Assembly: GCF_010668395.1 (NCBI RefSeq)
Contig: NZ_WUEY01000010.1
Span: 62,001 to 126,000 of the forward strand
Direction of reading: 5' to 3'
DNA length: 64,000 nt
Source: Martinezella lusitana
GTDB taxonomy: Bacteria > Pseudomonadota > Alphaproteobacteria > Rhizobiales > Rhizobiaceae
Position numbers and translations under genes: made by a program. Under the pieces are notes generated by a model. That model did no database searches and was not told the DNA's origin. It was given only the letters and a program-made list of their open reading frames with translations. Within the stretch, counting starts at the first letter, position 1. Each line of letters opens with the position of its first letter. Shown here one piece after another: positions 42,463 to 51,229 of the stretch.

Positions 42463-44781
42463 CTAGAACCTAACCGTGGCGCCGACTTTGAAGACACGGC
42501 CCGGACCCGTCTGGAGTTCCAGCGGATTGACGTTCGCGGTGGCGGCCGATGGTGCAACGGTGGCATATTCCGTGACGCTGCTTGGGAAGTAGCGGCGGTT
42601 GAATATGTTCTCGACGCCGACGGTCAGTTCGAAGTTTTTCCGCGGTGTCCATTTTGCGTAGGTATCGAACACCGCGTAGCCGGACGGCAGGAAGTTCGTG
42701 GCCACCGCGTTCTCGGTCCGCCCCGCCGCAAAGGTGCCGAACACCTCGAATTGCAGATCGTACTCCGGCATCACATGCTTTAGCCCGATGACCGCATTGA
42801 TCGGCATCGCTCCGTTGAAGGCCGTCTCCGCGGCCGTTGCGGCGACACGCTGGCGTCCCTTGCTCCAGGACAGGCTTCCGGAAATCGTCGTATCGGTCAT
42901 GACCTCGTATTCACCGCCGAATTCGATACCCCAAAGACGCACATCCTCGACATTGTCAGAGGTGTATCCAACAACCGGGACGCCGCCGTCATCGATGATC
43001 GTCGTTGGCTGCAAGCCGCGAATGAAGTTCTTGTATTTCGAGTAGAACGTGGCGACCGTGAAGTATCCCCTGTCCAATTCGCCCCGGAAGCCGACTTCAT
43101 AGCTGTCGACCGACTCGGGCTTGAGGTTCGGATTCGGAATGATCGACGATCCGGAGAAAGGATCGTCGCTGGACTGGAACAGCTGCGCCGAGGTCGGCAT
43201 CTTGAAGCCCTCGCCGTAGCTGGCATAGACCGAGTAGCTGTCCGTCAGTTTGTAGATGGCGCCGGCGCGCTTGATCAGTTCGAGATTGTCCTGCTTTTCC
43301 GGACGATAGCCCGGCAGCCCCGGGTAGCTCGCATCGCCTGTCGGGTCGATCGAATAGTATGCGAGCCGGACGCCCGGCGTCAGCGTCAACCGGTCATCCA
43401 GCAGGCTGATCTCGTCCTGAAGATAGAAGTCAGCGCGTTCCGTGGTAACGCGCGGGAAACTGAAGCCCTGATTGATTGCCTTCGTCGTAACGTTCGTCAG
43501 GGAATTGTAGGTGGTGTTGATGCCGGCATAGTCGCCCTTGCTTCGGTCGCCATCGAAACCATAGGTCAGGGTGTGCTTGCTGTCGCCGAGGTCAAAGGAC
43601 GACTGCATCTGGATGTCGAGTTCGAGGAAGTTCTCGGAGTAGTCGCGATACTGGTTCTGCAACTGATAGCGGTTCGAGTAGATCCGGCGCTGGTTGCTGT
43701 CGGTTTTGCGGCTCTGGTCGGAATAGGAGAGTTTCCAGTCGATGCTATCAAGCCAATCGGTGCCGACCTGCCATTCATGCTCCAGCGCAACCCGCTTGCG
43801 GCTCATTTCAAGGTCCCGCTTGTATGCATCGCTGTTGTATGCCGTCTTCGTCGGCACGCCCGTGGCGGATGCTCCGGAATCGTAGAGCTGCAGAATGTCG
43901 GTATCGCGTCCGAACAATTCGCCCGTCAGTTTGACGGTATGGTCGCCATCCGGCGTCCACACGATTTTTCCGAGTGCGTTGTTGACGGTGGTATCGGCTG
44001 GGAAGAGACGATCGCAACCGAAGTTGAGGCGGGTGCATCCCCATGCGCCGCCGTCGGCGCGCGCATTGCTCAATCGCGCCTCATGGCCCGATACCTGGCC
44101 ATAGCTGCCGAGGACTTCCACGTCGCCGAAGTCATAAGCGCCCGTCACCTGCTTGCGCCAGCTTCTATCGAAGCTGTTGAAATCCGTCTTGACCTGCAAA
44201 GCCCACGGCCTGCTCGGGTCGGTCAGGAGGTCGGAAGGATCGAGCGTCTGGAACATCACGGCGCCGCCGACGGCGTCGGCGCCCCAAAGGACCGAGTTCG
44301 GACCTTTCACGATCTCGACGGCTCTGAAATTGCTCATGTCGAAAAAGTCGCGACTTCCGTCAGTGATTCGCTCCTGCACGCGCGATCCGTCGACGGTCAG
44401 CTGAACGCGGTTGCCGCTCATTCCACGAATGCTGAAGCTGTTGAGCTGCCCCCATGGATTGGTAATCGAGGTCGTCCGGTCGACGGTGACGCCGGGTTCG
44501 TGGCGGACGAGATCCTGGATGTCGCGAACATCGTGATCCTCCAGTTCCTCGCGTGTGACAACGGAGATGGATTGCGGGACGTCAAGCACGCGCTTCGTCT
44601 TGCGCGTCGAGAGAATGACGATTTTGTCGAGAACCGTCTCGCCCTCCCTGGGTTCAATGGGCTGCACGTCCTGAGCGAGCGCAGCGGAGCCGGCGGTGGC
44701 CAGAAAGATCGTCGTCAATACCGTTATGTTACTGAAATTGAATGAGAAAGAATTGTTCTTTCTTTGGGTCTCGAATTGCAT
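42463..44781 (-). CDS. TonB-dependent receptor, haem/haemoglobin type
   Basis: ATG 44779-44781 is used; an upstream TTG adds eight residues. The 772-residue protein has a signal peptide ending AALAQD, a TonB box region ETVLDKIVILSTRK, and a plug with RDIQDLVRHEPGVTVDR and FSIRGMSGNRVQLTVDG. The barrel carries the haem-receptor NPNLKPE box with the paired FRAP box altered to FKMP (GEGFKMPT). It ends in Phe (VGATVRF). It matches the haemoglobin/transferrin/lactoferrin receptor group and likely takes up haem. It heads the minus-strand operon, behind a control region with a palindrome and hairpin. Confidence 0.92.
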   Translation of the reverse strand: MQFETQRKNNSFSFNFSNITVLTTIFLATAGSAALAQDVQPIEPREGETVLDKIVILSTRKTKRVLDVPQSISVVTREELEDHDVRDIQDLVRHEPGVTVDRTTSITNPWGQLNSFSIRGMSGNRVQLTVDGSRVQERITDGSRDFFDMSNFRAVEIVKGPNSVLWGADAVGGAVMFQTLDPSDLLTDPSRPWALQVKTDFNSFDRSWRKQVTGAYDFGDVEVLGSYGQVSGHEARLSNARADGGAWGCTRLNFGCDRLFPADTTVNNALGKIVWTPDGDHTVKLTGELFGRDTDILQLYDSGASATGVPTKTAYNSDAYKRDLEMSRKRVALEHEWQVGTDWLDSIDWKLSYSDQSRKTDSNQRRIYSNRYQLQNQYRDYSENFLELDIQMQSSFDLGDSKHTLTYGFDGDRSKGDYAGINTTYNSLTNVTTKAINQGFSFPRVTTERADFYLQDEISLLDDRLTLTPGVRLAYYSIDPTGDASYPGLPGYRPEKQDNLELIKRAGAIYKLTDSYSVYASYGEGFKMPTSAQLFQSSDDPFSGSSIIPNPNLKPESVDSYEVGFRGELDRGYFTVATFYSKYKNFIRGLQPTTIIDDGGVPVVGYTSDNVEDVRLWGIEFGGEYEVMTDTTISGSLSWSKGRQRVAATAAETAFNGAMPINAVIGLKHVMPEYDLQFEVFGTFAAGRTENAVATNFLPSGYAVFDTYAKWTPRKNFELTVGVENIFNRRYFPSSVTEYATVAPSAATANVNPLELQTGPGRVFKVGATVRF

Positions 44782-45315
44782 TTGTTGACATTGCCCCCAA
44801 GTCAAAATCGACTGCGGGCAAACCGTTATAAAACATGACTAAAAGAATCAAGTTAAAATGTGGCGAATAATCGGCGGGAATGTTTCTAAACATTGCGCCC
44901 CTCCAAAGGAGGGGCAATTTTGGAAAAATCCAGCGGCTGCCCTCCTGTTCAGGCTGCTTCCTCGGCTCCCTGAAGGCCGTGAATGCCATGGTCGAGCAAC
45001 GGCGCATTTCGATTTTCGGGGCAATTGGTCGCAGCCTGCAGACCGGCTCGAACTCCGGGCATCGAGTGATGTTCGCCGACGAAGGAAACCATCGTTTCAG
45101 CGGGTAGCCGAATTCCGCCATCACGAAATAGGCGGACATCTTGTGCGCCTGCCGCCACCCGTCGTTCTCCGGCTCAGGAATTCGCCATCTTCGCGGCCAA
45201 GGCGCGTTCGCGGGTGCTTCGGTGTCGTCTTCAATCGTCGATTTCTTGACAGTTAAACTCATGTTTGAGATGAAGCGTAAACAGGACTATTAAACTCATA
45301 TTTTAGGATATTTAG
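44782..45315. other. 534-bp divergent control region between haem receptor and metal-chelate transporter operons
   Basis: Apart from the palindrome and hairpin at 44880-44921, the stretch 45263-45315 before the binding-protein gene is AT-rich (CATATTTTAGGATATTTAG) and likely a promoter. A minus-strand open frame of 177 codons begins at ATG 45260-45262 and runs into the receptor gene. It has no ribosome site or recognisable domain, so I do not call it a gene. Confidence 0.5.
44880..44921. promoter_or_regulatory. Palindrome plus hairpin with AATTTT in the divergent iron control region
   Basis: ATGTTTCTAAACAT (44880-44893) has perfect 6-bp arms around CT and resembles iron-control boxes of the Irr type. 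Directly after it, GCCCCTCC-AAA-GGAGGGGC (44897-44915) forms an 8-bp stem followed by AATTTT, like an intrinsic terminator on the plus strand. Both lie about 100-140 bp upstream of the haem receptor start. They may regulate or insulate the divergent units; the regulator is inferred. Confidence 0.45.
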
Positions 45316-46404
45316 ATGTCTGCTGTTCGCAACGCCTTTCCAGCCTTCCTGTTGCTTGTCGGTACCTGTGTGGCGGGAGCGGCGTTGGCCGATCCGATCC
45401 GAATCACCGATCAGGCGAACCGCGTCGTCAGCCTGAAGGAGCCGGCCGCGCGGATCGCCTCGATCCCGATCCCGATGGCTTCGACCATCATCTCCATGGA
45501 TGGGGGCACCTCGCGGCTGGTGGGTATGAACCCGACGGCGAAAAGCGCGATCGTCGAAGGCGTTCTCGGCAGGATCTTTCCCGAAGCCAAGGATATTCCA
45601 TCCGGCATCACCGCCCCGAATTTCATCCCGAATGTCGAGGAACTTGCCGCCACCAATCCGGATCTCGTGGTCCAGTGGGCCGATTATGGCGCCAATATCG
45701 TCGATCCGATCACCAATGCCGGCCTGACCGCCATGCTGATTTCCTATGGCACGGAACAGAAGGCGCGCGACTATCAGTCGATGGTCGCCACTGCCATGGG
45801 CAAGCCGGAACGGGCCGCGATGCTCAACGGCTGGCGGGCCGATGTCGAGGCCGCGATGCTGGAAAAGGGCAAGGCCATTCCCGCCGAGAAGAAGCCGAAA
45901 GTGCTCTATCTCGGCCGGGCGCTCGAAGCACTGTCCGCCTCCGGAAACGAGGGGAACTACAACGCTTATTCCATCGAACTGGCGGGCGGCACTTCCGCTT
46001 CGGCCGATGTCGTCGGGCAGGGGACGACGATCAGCCCCGAGCAGGTCGCCGCATGGAACCCGGATGTCATCCTGCTCAACAGCTTCGAGGCCAAGCTTTC
46101 GATCAGCCGCATCCACGACGATCCAATCCTGTCGCTCACCAATGCGGCGCGCAACAACAGGGTCTACAAGATGCCGCTTGGCGGCTATCGCTGGGATCCG
46201 CCGAGCCAGGAAAGCCCGCTGAGCTGGATGTGGCTTGCCGATCTTCTGCACCCGGACGTCTTCTCCTACGACCTCAGGGCGGAAATGAAGAAGGCCTACG
46301 CGACCCTCTACGGCTATCAGCTGACCGACGCCGACATCGACGGCATCCTGTGGATCGGCATGCAGGGCGATACCGCCAACTATGCCCAGTTCAAGGCGAA
46401 GTGA
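45316..46404 (+). CDS. Metal-chelate ABC transporter substrate-binding protein (FepB/BtuF-like), copy 1
   Basis: The 362-residue protein has a signal peptide of about 25 residues ending GAALA, then IRITDQANRVVSLKEPAARIASIPIP, EELAATNPDLVVQW, and near the C-terminus MPLGGYRWDPPSQESPL and WMWLADLLHPDVF. It belongs to the Fe3+-siderophore/cobalamin binding-protein class but to the subgroup with the (Y/F)RWxPPSxxSPL box. It is a paralogue of the protein at 50080-51171. It heads the operon that continues with permease, ATPase, fused GATase1-like and FmdE-like genes, 1 bp before the permease. The ligand is a metal complex of unknown kind. Confidence 0.93.
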   Translation: MSAVRNAFPAFLLLVGTCVAGAALADPIRITDQANRVVSLKEPAARIASIPIPMASTIISMDGGTSRLVGMNPTAKSAIVEGVLGRIFPEAKDIPSGITAPNFIPNVEELAATNPDLVVQWADYGANIVDPITNAGLTAMLISYGTEQKARDYQSMVATAMGKPERAAMLNGWRADVEAAMLEKGKAIPAEKKPKVLYLGRALEALSASGNEGNYNAYSIELAGGTSASADVVGQGTTISPEQVAAWNPDVILLNSFEAKLSISRIHDDPILSLTNAARNNRVYKMPLGGYRWDPPSQESPLSWMWLADLLHPDVFSYDLRAEMKKAYATLYGYQLTDADIDGILWIGMQGDTANYAQFKAK

Positions 46405-46405
46405 G

Positions 46406-47458
46406 ATGAGCCTGGCCGTAGCGGAAGCCGGGCGCCGGCGGATGACAAGCGTCCGTATCGGCGTCTTCGGCGCAATGATCGTCGTGCTCGTTGCCTCCAT
46501 GCTGTTTTCGATCGGCGCGGGACGCTTCTCCGTCGCCATACCGAGGATCGGCGAAATCCTGCTCGGCGCGCTGAGCAATCCCCACGCCATGCCGGCGCAG
46601 ATGGATGAGCGGATCGTTCTCCTGGTTCGTTTGCCAAGGGTGTTGCTGGCGGCCCTGTCCGGAGCAGCGCTTGCGGTCGGCGGCGCCGCGCTGCAAGGCG
46701 TATTCCGCAATCCGCTGGTGGCGCCGGAGGTGCTCGGCATCAGCCAGGGAGCGGCCTTCGGCGGCGCGCTTGCCATTCTGTTTGGCTATGCGGGCGTCGA
46801 GATGCTCGGCATGGCCTTCGTGCTTGGCCTGTCGGCCCTGGTGCTCGTCGGGATGCTGGCGCGCATCAACGGACGCACCGAAGTCATCACGGTCATTCTC
46901 TCGGGCATGGTCGTCGGCGCGCTGTTCGCGGCCCTCGTCTCCGTCGTTCAGTTCGTCGCCGATCCCAATACATCGCTTCCCGCCATCGTCTATTGGCTGA
47001 TGGGATCCTTTTCCACCGCGACCTGGGCGCGGCTGGGTCTTGCCATTCCCGGCATGGCGATCGGTCTCGGCGTCATCTTCCTGCTGCGATACCGGCTGAA
47101 CCTTTTGGCGCTTGAAGAACAGGAGGCGCGTTCGCTTGGAGTCAATCCGGACCGCGAGCGCTGGTATGTCTTCGTCGCCATTGCCCTGATGACGGGCACC
47201 TCCGTGTCCATCGCCGGCATCATCGGCTGGATCGGCCTCGTCGTGCCGCATGCGGCACGTATCCTCGTCGGCGAAGATCATCGTGCCCTGATTCCGGCGG
47301 CGGCCTTGCTTGGCGCCGCTTATCTCACCTTCATCGACACGCTGGCGCGAACGCTAACGGCGGCGGAAATCCCGCTCGGGGTTCTGACCGCCCTGATCGG
47401 CGCACCGGTTTTCGGCTACTTGCTGCGTCGCCACTTCAGGGAGGCAAACCGGGCATGA
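46406..47458 (+). CDS. Metal-chelate ABC transporter permease (FecCD/BtuC family)
   Basis: Starting at ATG 46406 gives 350 residues with about ten membrane helices of the FecCD type. Diagnostic blocks are LVRLPRVLLAALSGAALAVGGAALQG, NPLVAPEVLGIS, and the C-terminal FIGLVVPH-equivalent GWIGLVVPHAARILVGEDHR. It is the only permease gene in the locus and should form a homodimer. Its stop overlaps the ATPase start (ATGA). Two paralogous binding proteins (45316 and 50080) probably both deliver to it. Confidence 0.95.
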   Translation: MSLAVAEAGRRRMTSVRIGVFGAMIVVLVASMLFSIGAGRFSVAIPRIGEILLGALSNPHAMPAQMDERIVLLVRLPRVLLAALSGAALAVGGAALQGVFRNPLVAPEVLGISQGAAFGGALAILFGYAGVEMLGMAFVLGLSALVLVGMLARINGRTEVITVILSGMVVGALFAALVSVVQFVADPNTSLPAIVYWLMGSFSTATWARLGLAIPGMAIGLGVIFLLRYRLNLLALEEQEARSLGVNPDRERWYVFVAIALMTGTSVSIAGIIGWIGLVVPHAARILVGEDHRALIPAAALLGAAYLTFIDTLARTLTAAEIPLGVLTALIGAPVFGYLLRRHFREANRA

Positions 47459-48216
47459 TCGGGCTCAACAATGCAACGGTGGCATTCGGTAGCCGGACAC
47501 TGTTTTCCGGTATCTCCTTCACCGTACCCGTCGGACGTTCCATGGCGATCCTCGGCCCCAACGGGCGCGGCAAGACGACCCTGCTTCGGGGCCTTCTCGG
47601 CTTTCAATCATTGGCAAGCGGCACGCGGCAGGCACCCGATGTCGCCGGCTATGTGCCGCAGCATGGCGCTTCGCAGGCCAAGCTGACCGGCCTCGAGGTG
47701 GTTGTCATGGGCCGTGCGGCCCGGCTTGGCCTGTTCGGCCAGCCGAAAGCGGCGGATCGGATGGCCGCACAGGATGCGCTCGCGGAAGTGGGCGCCGGCG
47801 AGCTGGTGGACCTGCGCTACGACCGCATGTCGGGCGGCCAGCGCCAGATGGTGCTGATTGCCAGGGCGCTTGCGACCGGATCGCCGGCACTGGTCTTCGA
47901 CGAACCGACCTCGGCGCTCGATCTCGGCAACCAGTCGCGAACCCTCGATCTTCTGAACACGCTGAGGCACCGGCGCGACAAGGCTATTCTGTTTACCACC
48001 CACGATCCGAACCATGCGCTTGCCACGGCCGACGATGTCCTGCTGATGATGCCGGGCGGGCGCGAAATCAGCGGCCCGGTCGCCGACATGATCGAACCGG
48101 AAAAACTCTCGGAACTCTATGGCGTGCCCATGCGCTGGGTCGATGTAACGAGTGCGGGTGGCAAGACCCGGAAAGCCATCCTTCCGGCCTTTGCCGGCAT
48201 CGAGGTGGCGGCATGA
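47455..48216 (+). CDS. Metal-chelate ABC transporter ATP-binding protein (FecE/BtuD-like)
   Basis: The 253-residue ATPase has Walker A GPNGRGKTT, signature MSGGQ, Walker B LVFDEPTSALD and switch His in FTTHDPNHAL. The GPNGxGKT Walker A is characteristic of the siderophore/cobalamin group. It is coupled by ATGA overlaps to the permease gene before it and to the GATase1-like gene after it, so the four genes form one translational unit. Confidence 0.95.
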   Translation: MIGLNNATVAFGSRTLFSGISFTVPVGRSMAILGPNGRGKTTLLRGLLGFQSLASGTRQAPDVAGYVPQHGASQAKLTGLEVVVMGRAARLGLFGQPKAADRMAAQDALAEVGAGELVDLRYDRMSGGQRQMVLIARALATGSPALVFDEPTSALDLGNQSRTLDLLNTLRHRRDKAILFTTHDPNHALATADDVLLMMPGGREISGPVADMIEPEKLSELYGVPMRWVDVTSAGGKTRKAILPAFAGIEVAA

Positions 48217-49517
48217 GCGTCATCTATCTGAAATCGGCCTATGACGCCCCGTCGGAAACTCTCATGAAGGCCGCAGCCGCAGGGGCAATCGAGATCGTCG
48301 AGCAGACGGATCTGACGCACGCGCGGCTTCTCGCCAGCTGTGGATTGGTCACCGGCAATCAGCTGGACCAGAACGCCATGCTCACCATGAGGGATACTCT
48401 CGCGGCCTTCCTTGATGCCGGCGGCCGCTGGTTCCTCAACGGCCATATTGTCCGCCCGCTGCTTGACGGCATGGCGCAGTATCGTCCGATCGACACCCCG
48501 AAACGGTCCGATTTCGCGCTGACGTCGGTCAATCCGCATCCGATCTTTGCCGGCATCGATCTCAAGCAGATCGAGACGAACAAGGGGGTTGCCGGCTTCT
48601 ACGGCCGCGGCTGCAATCCGCTGCCGATGGGCGCCGTCGCCGTCAACGGTCTTGGCGAAGCGCAGGTGCCGGTCGACTGGGTCTGGGCCCGACCCGGCGG
48701 AGGGCGGGTCTTCTCCCATGCCGGCAACGATCTCGGCGCGATGGGTCAGGATTGGGGGCTTTCGCCCGAACTCACGCGGCGGATTCTCGACTGGACCGCT
48801 GGCGGAGCTTGCCTCGACCCGTGGCCCTCGGATGCCGTGCGTCCTGCCGGTGGCCGTATCCTTGAGGAGCCGGAGACCTTTGCCGGCGCGAAGTCGGCGC
48901 CCGTCAGAGCGGGTCGCATCATCGCTCCTTCGGTCGGCTCCTACTATATCGTCCGCAGCCTCGAGGGGCCGCGCTATGCGGACGCCTTCGATGTGATTGC
49001 GGCGCCGGAAGAGCTGGCGGACGTGCTCCAGTCGGCCGATACCCTCTGGGTTCCCTGCCGCACGCCGGCCCAGCGGATGATGCCTCAGCGTGAGGTCATC
49101 GCCAGCCATCTGCAGGCCGGTGGCACCGTGGTGGCGCTCGGCGAAAGCCGTTCCGATCTCTGGCTTCCCTCGATCGATTTCACCGAGACGCCGACGAACT
49201 GGTGGTGGTGGCGAGACCCTGATGCCGATCTTGGCGTCTCGATCGTCGCGCCCGATCATCCGCTGATGCGCGGCATGGTCAAGGAAGACGTCACCTGGCA
49301 TCTGCACGGCTGGTTCGTACCGCCCGATGGTGCGGAGGTGCTGGCGACCGACGCGGAAGGCCGCGCCATTCTGTACGTCGACGAGGCTTCGACGCCGGGG
49401 CGGATGATCCTCTCCACGCTCGATCCGATGTTCCACCACGGCTCGCATTTCATGCCCGCCACGACGCGGTTTCTCGACCGCTTCGTGCCCAACCTGAAGG
49501 CCTATCTCCATGCATGA
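48213..49517 (+). CDS. Two-domain protein of ThuA/GATase1-like appearance, function unknown
   Basis: The 434-residue cytoplasmic protein has two alpha/beta domains, about 1-205 and 225-430. Domain 1 has FLDAGGRWFLNGH, AGFYGRGCNPLPMGAVAVN, PVDWVWA and GGGRVFSHAGNDLG, like the ThuA/GATase1 fold. Domain 2 has LQAGGTVVALGE, TPTNWWWWRDPD, DVTWHLHGW and LDPMFHHGSHFMPATTRFL. The WHxHG and DPxxHHG boxes suggest a metal or catalytic site; no classical GATase Cys-His-Glu triad is evident. The gene is coupled by ATGA to the transporter ATPase. The two domains recur as separate genes at 51230 and 51841. A role in processing the imported chelate is plausible; I do not recognise a characterised homologue. 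Confidence 0.8.
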   Translation: MSVIYLKSAYDAPSETLMKAAAAGAIEIVEQTDLTHARLLASCGLVTGNQLDQNAMLTMRDTLAAFLDAGGRWFLNGHIVRPLLDGMAQYRPIDTPKRSDFALTSVNPHPIFAGIDLKQIETNKGVAGFYGRGCNPLPMGAVAVNGLGEAQVPVDWVWARPGGGRVFSHAGNDLGAMGQDWGLSPELTRRILDWTAGGACLDPWPSDAVRPAGGRILEEPETFAGAKSAPVRAGRIIAPSVGSYYIVRSLEGPRYADAFDVIAAPEELADVLQSADTLWVPCRTPAQRMMPQREVIASHLQAGGTVVALGESRSDLWLPSIDFTETPTNWWWWRDPDADLGVSIVAPDHPLMRGMVKEDVTWHLHGWFVPPDGAEVLATDAEGRAILYVDEASTPGRMILSTLDPMFHHGSHFMPATTRFLDRFVPNLKAYLHA

Positions 49518-50022
49518 CACGATCACCGTTCGCGAAAACGGCAAGGACCTCGTCTTTTCCTTCGATGACATCAATAGCTTTCACGGCGGCGGCTTTCCGG
49601 GCGGCGTCGCGCATGGCCTGAAATCCATGCAGGCGGCTTTTCCGCTGCTTTCGGACACGCCGCCGGAACGTCGCGAGATCTCCGTTCTGACGGCGTTTTC
49701 AGGCCCCGGCGGACGTGATGCGATCGAGATGGCGACCCGCGCTCTGACGGACGGCCGGTTTGTCGTCGACCGTTCGATCGGCGGCAGGGACGTCATCAGC
49801 GAGCCGCCGGGCCCCTATGTCTTCCGCTTCACCTATCGCGGCAGAACGGCCGAAGCCGTCATCAAGCCGGGTCATGTGCGCGAGGAGTTCGTGGTGCTCG
49901 GCGCCAAGACGGACAGGACTGCCGAAGAAGAGGCCCGGCTGGAGGAGCTGAAGGCCGAGATGGCCGGGCGTTTGCTACCGCTGCCGGCCACCGACATCTA
50001 CACGGCGCGATTGCTGCCCTGA
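49510..50022 (+). CDS. FmdE-like protein lacking the usual cysteines
   Basis: The 170-residue protein resembles the FmdE domain: FDDINSFHGGGFPGGVAHGLKSM corresponds in blocks to the F-HGHxCPG..xG start, FSGPGGRDAIEMAT to the DAC..DAIQ box, and FVVDRSIGGRDVI with FRFTYRGRTAEAV to the GKxxF strands. The expected Cys in HGHxCPG and in the DAI box are absent (HGGGFPG, SGPGGRDAIE). FmdE proteins bind metals and often lie near metal transporters or molybdoenzymes. It overlaps the preceding gene by 8 bp. A non-redox metal or ligand-binding role in the cytoplasm is inferred. Confidence 0.65.
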   Translation: MHDTITVRENGKDLVFSFDDINSFHGGGFPGGVAHGLKSMQAAFPLLSDTPPERREISVLTAFSGPGGRDAIEMATRALTDGRFVVDRSIGGRDVISEPPGPYVFRFTYRGRTAEAVIKPGHVREEFVVLGAKTDRTAEEEARLEELKAEMAGRLLPLPATDIYTARLLP

Positions 50023-50079
50023 GCGATCCGAGAACCCATGACATTGCCAACACACTCACCAAGGAAAGTCGAAACGAAT

Positions 50080-51171
50080 ATGAGAAAGCTGGGCTTTGCC
50101 GGATTGCTGGCCACCCTGTCGCTGCTTGTCGGGACATGTGCCCATGCCGAGGAGATCAAGGTCACCGATCTCACCGGCAAGACCATCACGCTCCAAAAGC
50201 CGGCCGAGCGGATCATCGCCTTTCCGGTGCCGATGGCATCGATGGTGATCGCGCTGGACCAGAGCGCCGACCGCCTGATCGCCGCCCATCCCGAAGCTTA
50301 TTCGGCTATCGAACAGGGTATTCTCGGCGAGTTCTTTCCGAAGGCCAAGGCGCTCGGGACCGGAATTCTCGCCGGTGGTGCCGCCCAGGGCAGCAAGCCG
50401 AATGTCGAGGCGATTGCGGCGCTGCAGCCGGATCTCGTGTTGCAGTGGGCCCATGCGGGCAATGACAATATCGCACCGCTGGTCAATGCCGGCCTCAACA
50501 CCGCCATCGTCATCAGTGGTGACGACGACACCTATGTTCAGCAAAGCTTGACGATGCTCGGGCAGGCGATCGGCAAGCCGGAACGCGCCAAGATGATCAA
50601 CGACTGGCACAATGATGTCATCGGCAAGCTGCAGGCCGGGCTGAAGGGCGTTGCCGAGGACAAGAAGCCGAAGGTCGCCTACTTCTTCTACTCCGTCGAC
50701 AAGCTCTGGACCGTCGGCAACAACTACCACGACGGCTGGCAGATCCTCCTGGCCGGCGGCCGCAACGCCGCCGCCGATATCGACAAGTGGAAGCAGGTGA
50801 GCGTCGAGCAGGTCGCCGAATGGAATCCCGAAGTGATCTTCATCAGCACCTTCGAGGACAAGGCCAGCGTCAAGCGCTTCTATGACGACCCGGTGCTTGG
50901 CCTGACCGACGCGGCAAAGAACAAGCGCGTCTACCAGATGCCCATGGGTGGTTATCGCTGGGATCCAGGCAGCGCGGAATCGCCGCTCGGCTGGATGTGG
51001 CTTGCCGATATCCTGCAGCCCGATCTGTTCAACTTCGACCTGCGTGCCGAGGTCAAGAACTGGTATCCGAAGCTCTATGGACAGACGCCGACCGACAAGC
51101 AGATCGACGCCATCCTGCGCATGGACATGAATGCCGGCGCCAAGGGCTACGAGCGCTTCGCCGCCAAGTAA
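50080..51171 (+). CDS. Metal-chelate ABC transporter substrate-binding protein (FepB/BtuF-like), copy 2
   Basis: ATG 50080 gives a signal peptide ending GTCAHA and 363 residues; an in-frame ATG at 50038 only adds a polar stretch. The blocks IKVTDLTGKTITLQKPAERI, AIAALQPDLVLQWAH, MPMGGYRWDPGSAESPL and WMWLADILQPDLF match the protein at 45316-46404. This is therefore a second binding protein for the single permease/ATPase pair. It starts 57 bp after the FmdE-like gene and is followed by the two split GATase1-like genes. The divergence in the ligand-site segments suggests a related but different chelate. Confidence 0.93.
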   Translation: MRKLGFAGLLATLSLLVGTCAHAEEIKVTDLTGKTITLQKPAERIIAFPVPMASMVIALDQSADRLIAAHPEAYSAIEQGILGEFFPKAKALGTGILAGGAAQGSKPNVEAIAALQPDLVLQWAHAGNDNIAPLVNAGLNTAIVISGDDDTYVQQSLTMLGQAIGKPERAKMINDWHNDVIGKLQAGLKGVAEDKKPKVAYFFYSVDKLWTVGNNYHDGWQILLAGGRNAAADIDKWKQVSVEQVAEWNPEVIFISTFEDKASVKRFYDDPVLGLTDAAKNKRVYQMPMGGYRWDPGSAESPLGWMWLADILQPDLFNFDLRAEVKNWYPKLYGQTPTDKQIDAILRMDMNAGAKGYERFAAK

Positions 51172-51229
51172 ACCAGGGAATGGGAGGGTCTGCCACGGTG
51201 GACCCTTTTGCCGAAACAGGACGCGAGCA

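Noticed and set aside
44782..45262. 177-codon minus-strand frame in the divergent iron region
   Set aside because: It runs into the receptor gene in another frame, has no ribosome site and no recognisable domain; I treat the region as regulatory.
45259..46776. 505-codon minus-strand frame opposite the first metal-chelate binding protein
   Set aside because: The low-complexity Arg/Asp/Ile composition and antisense position show it to be a shadow.
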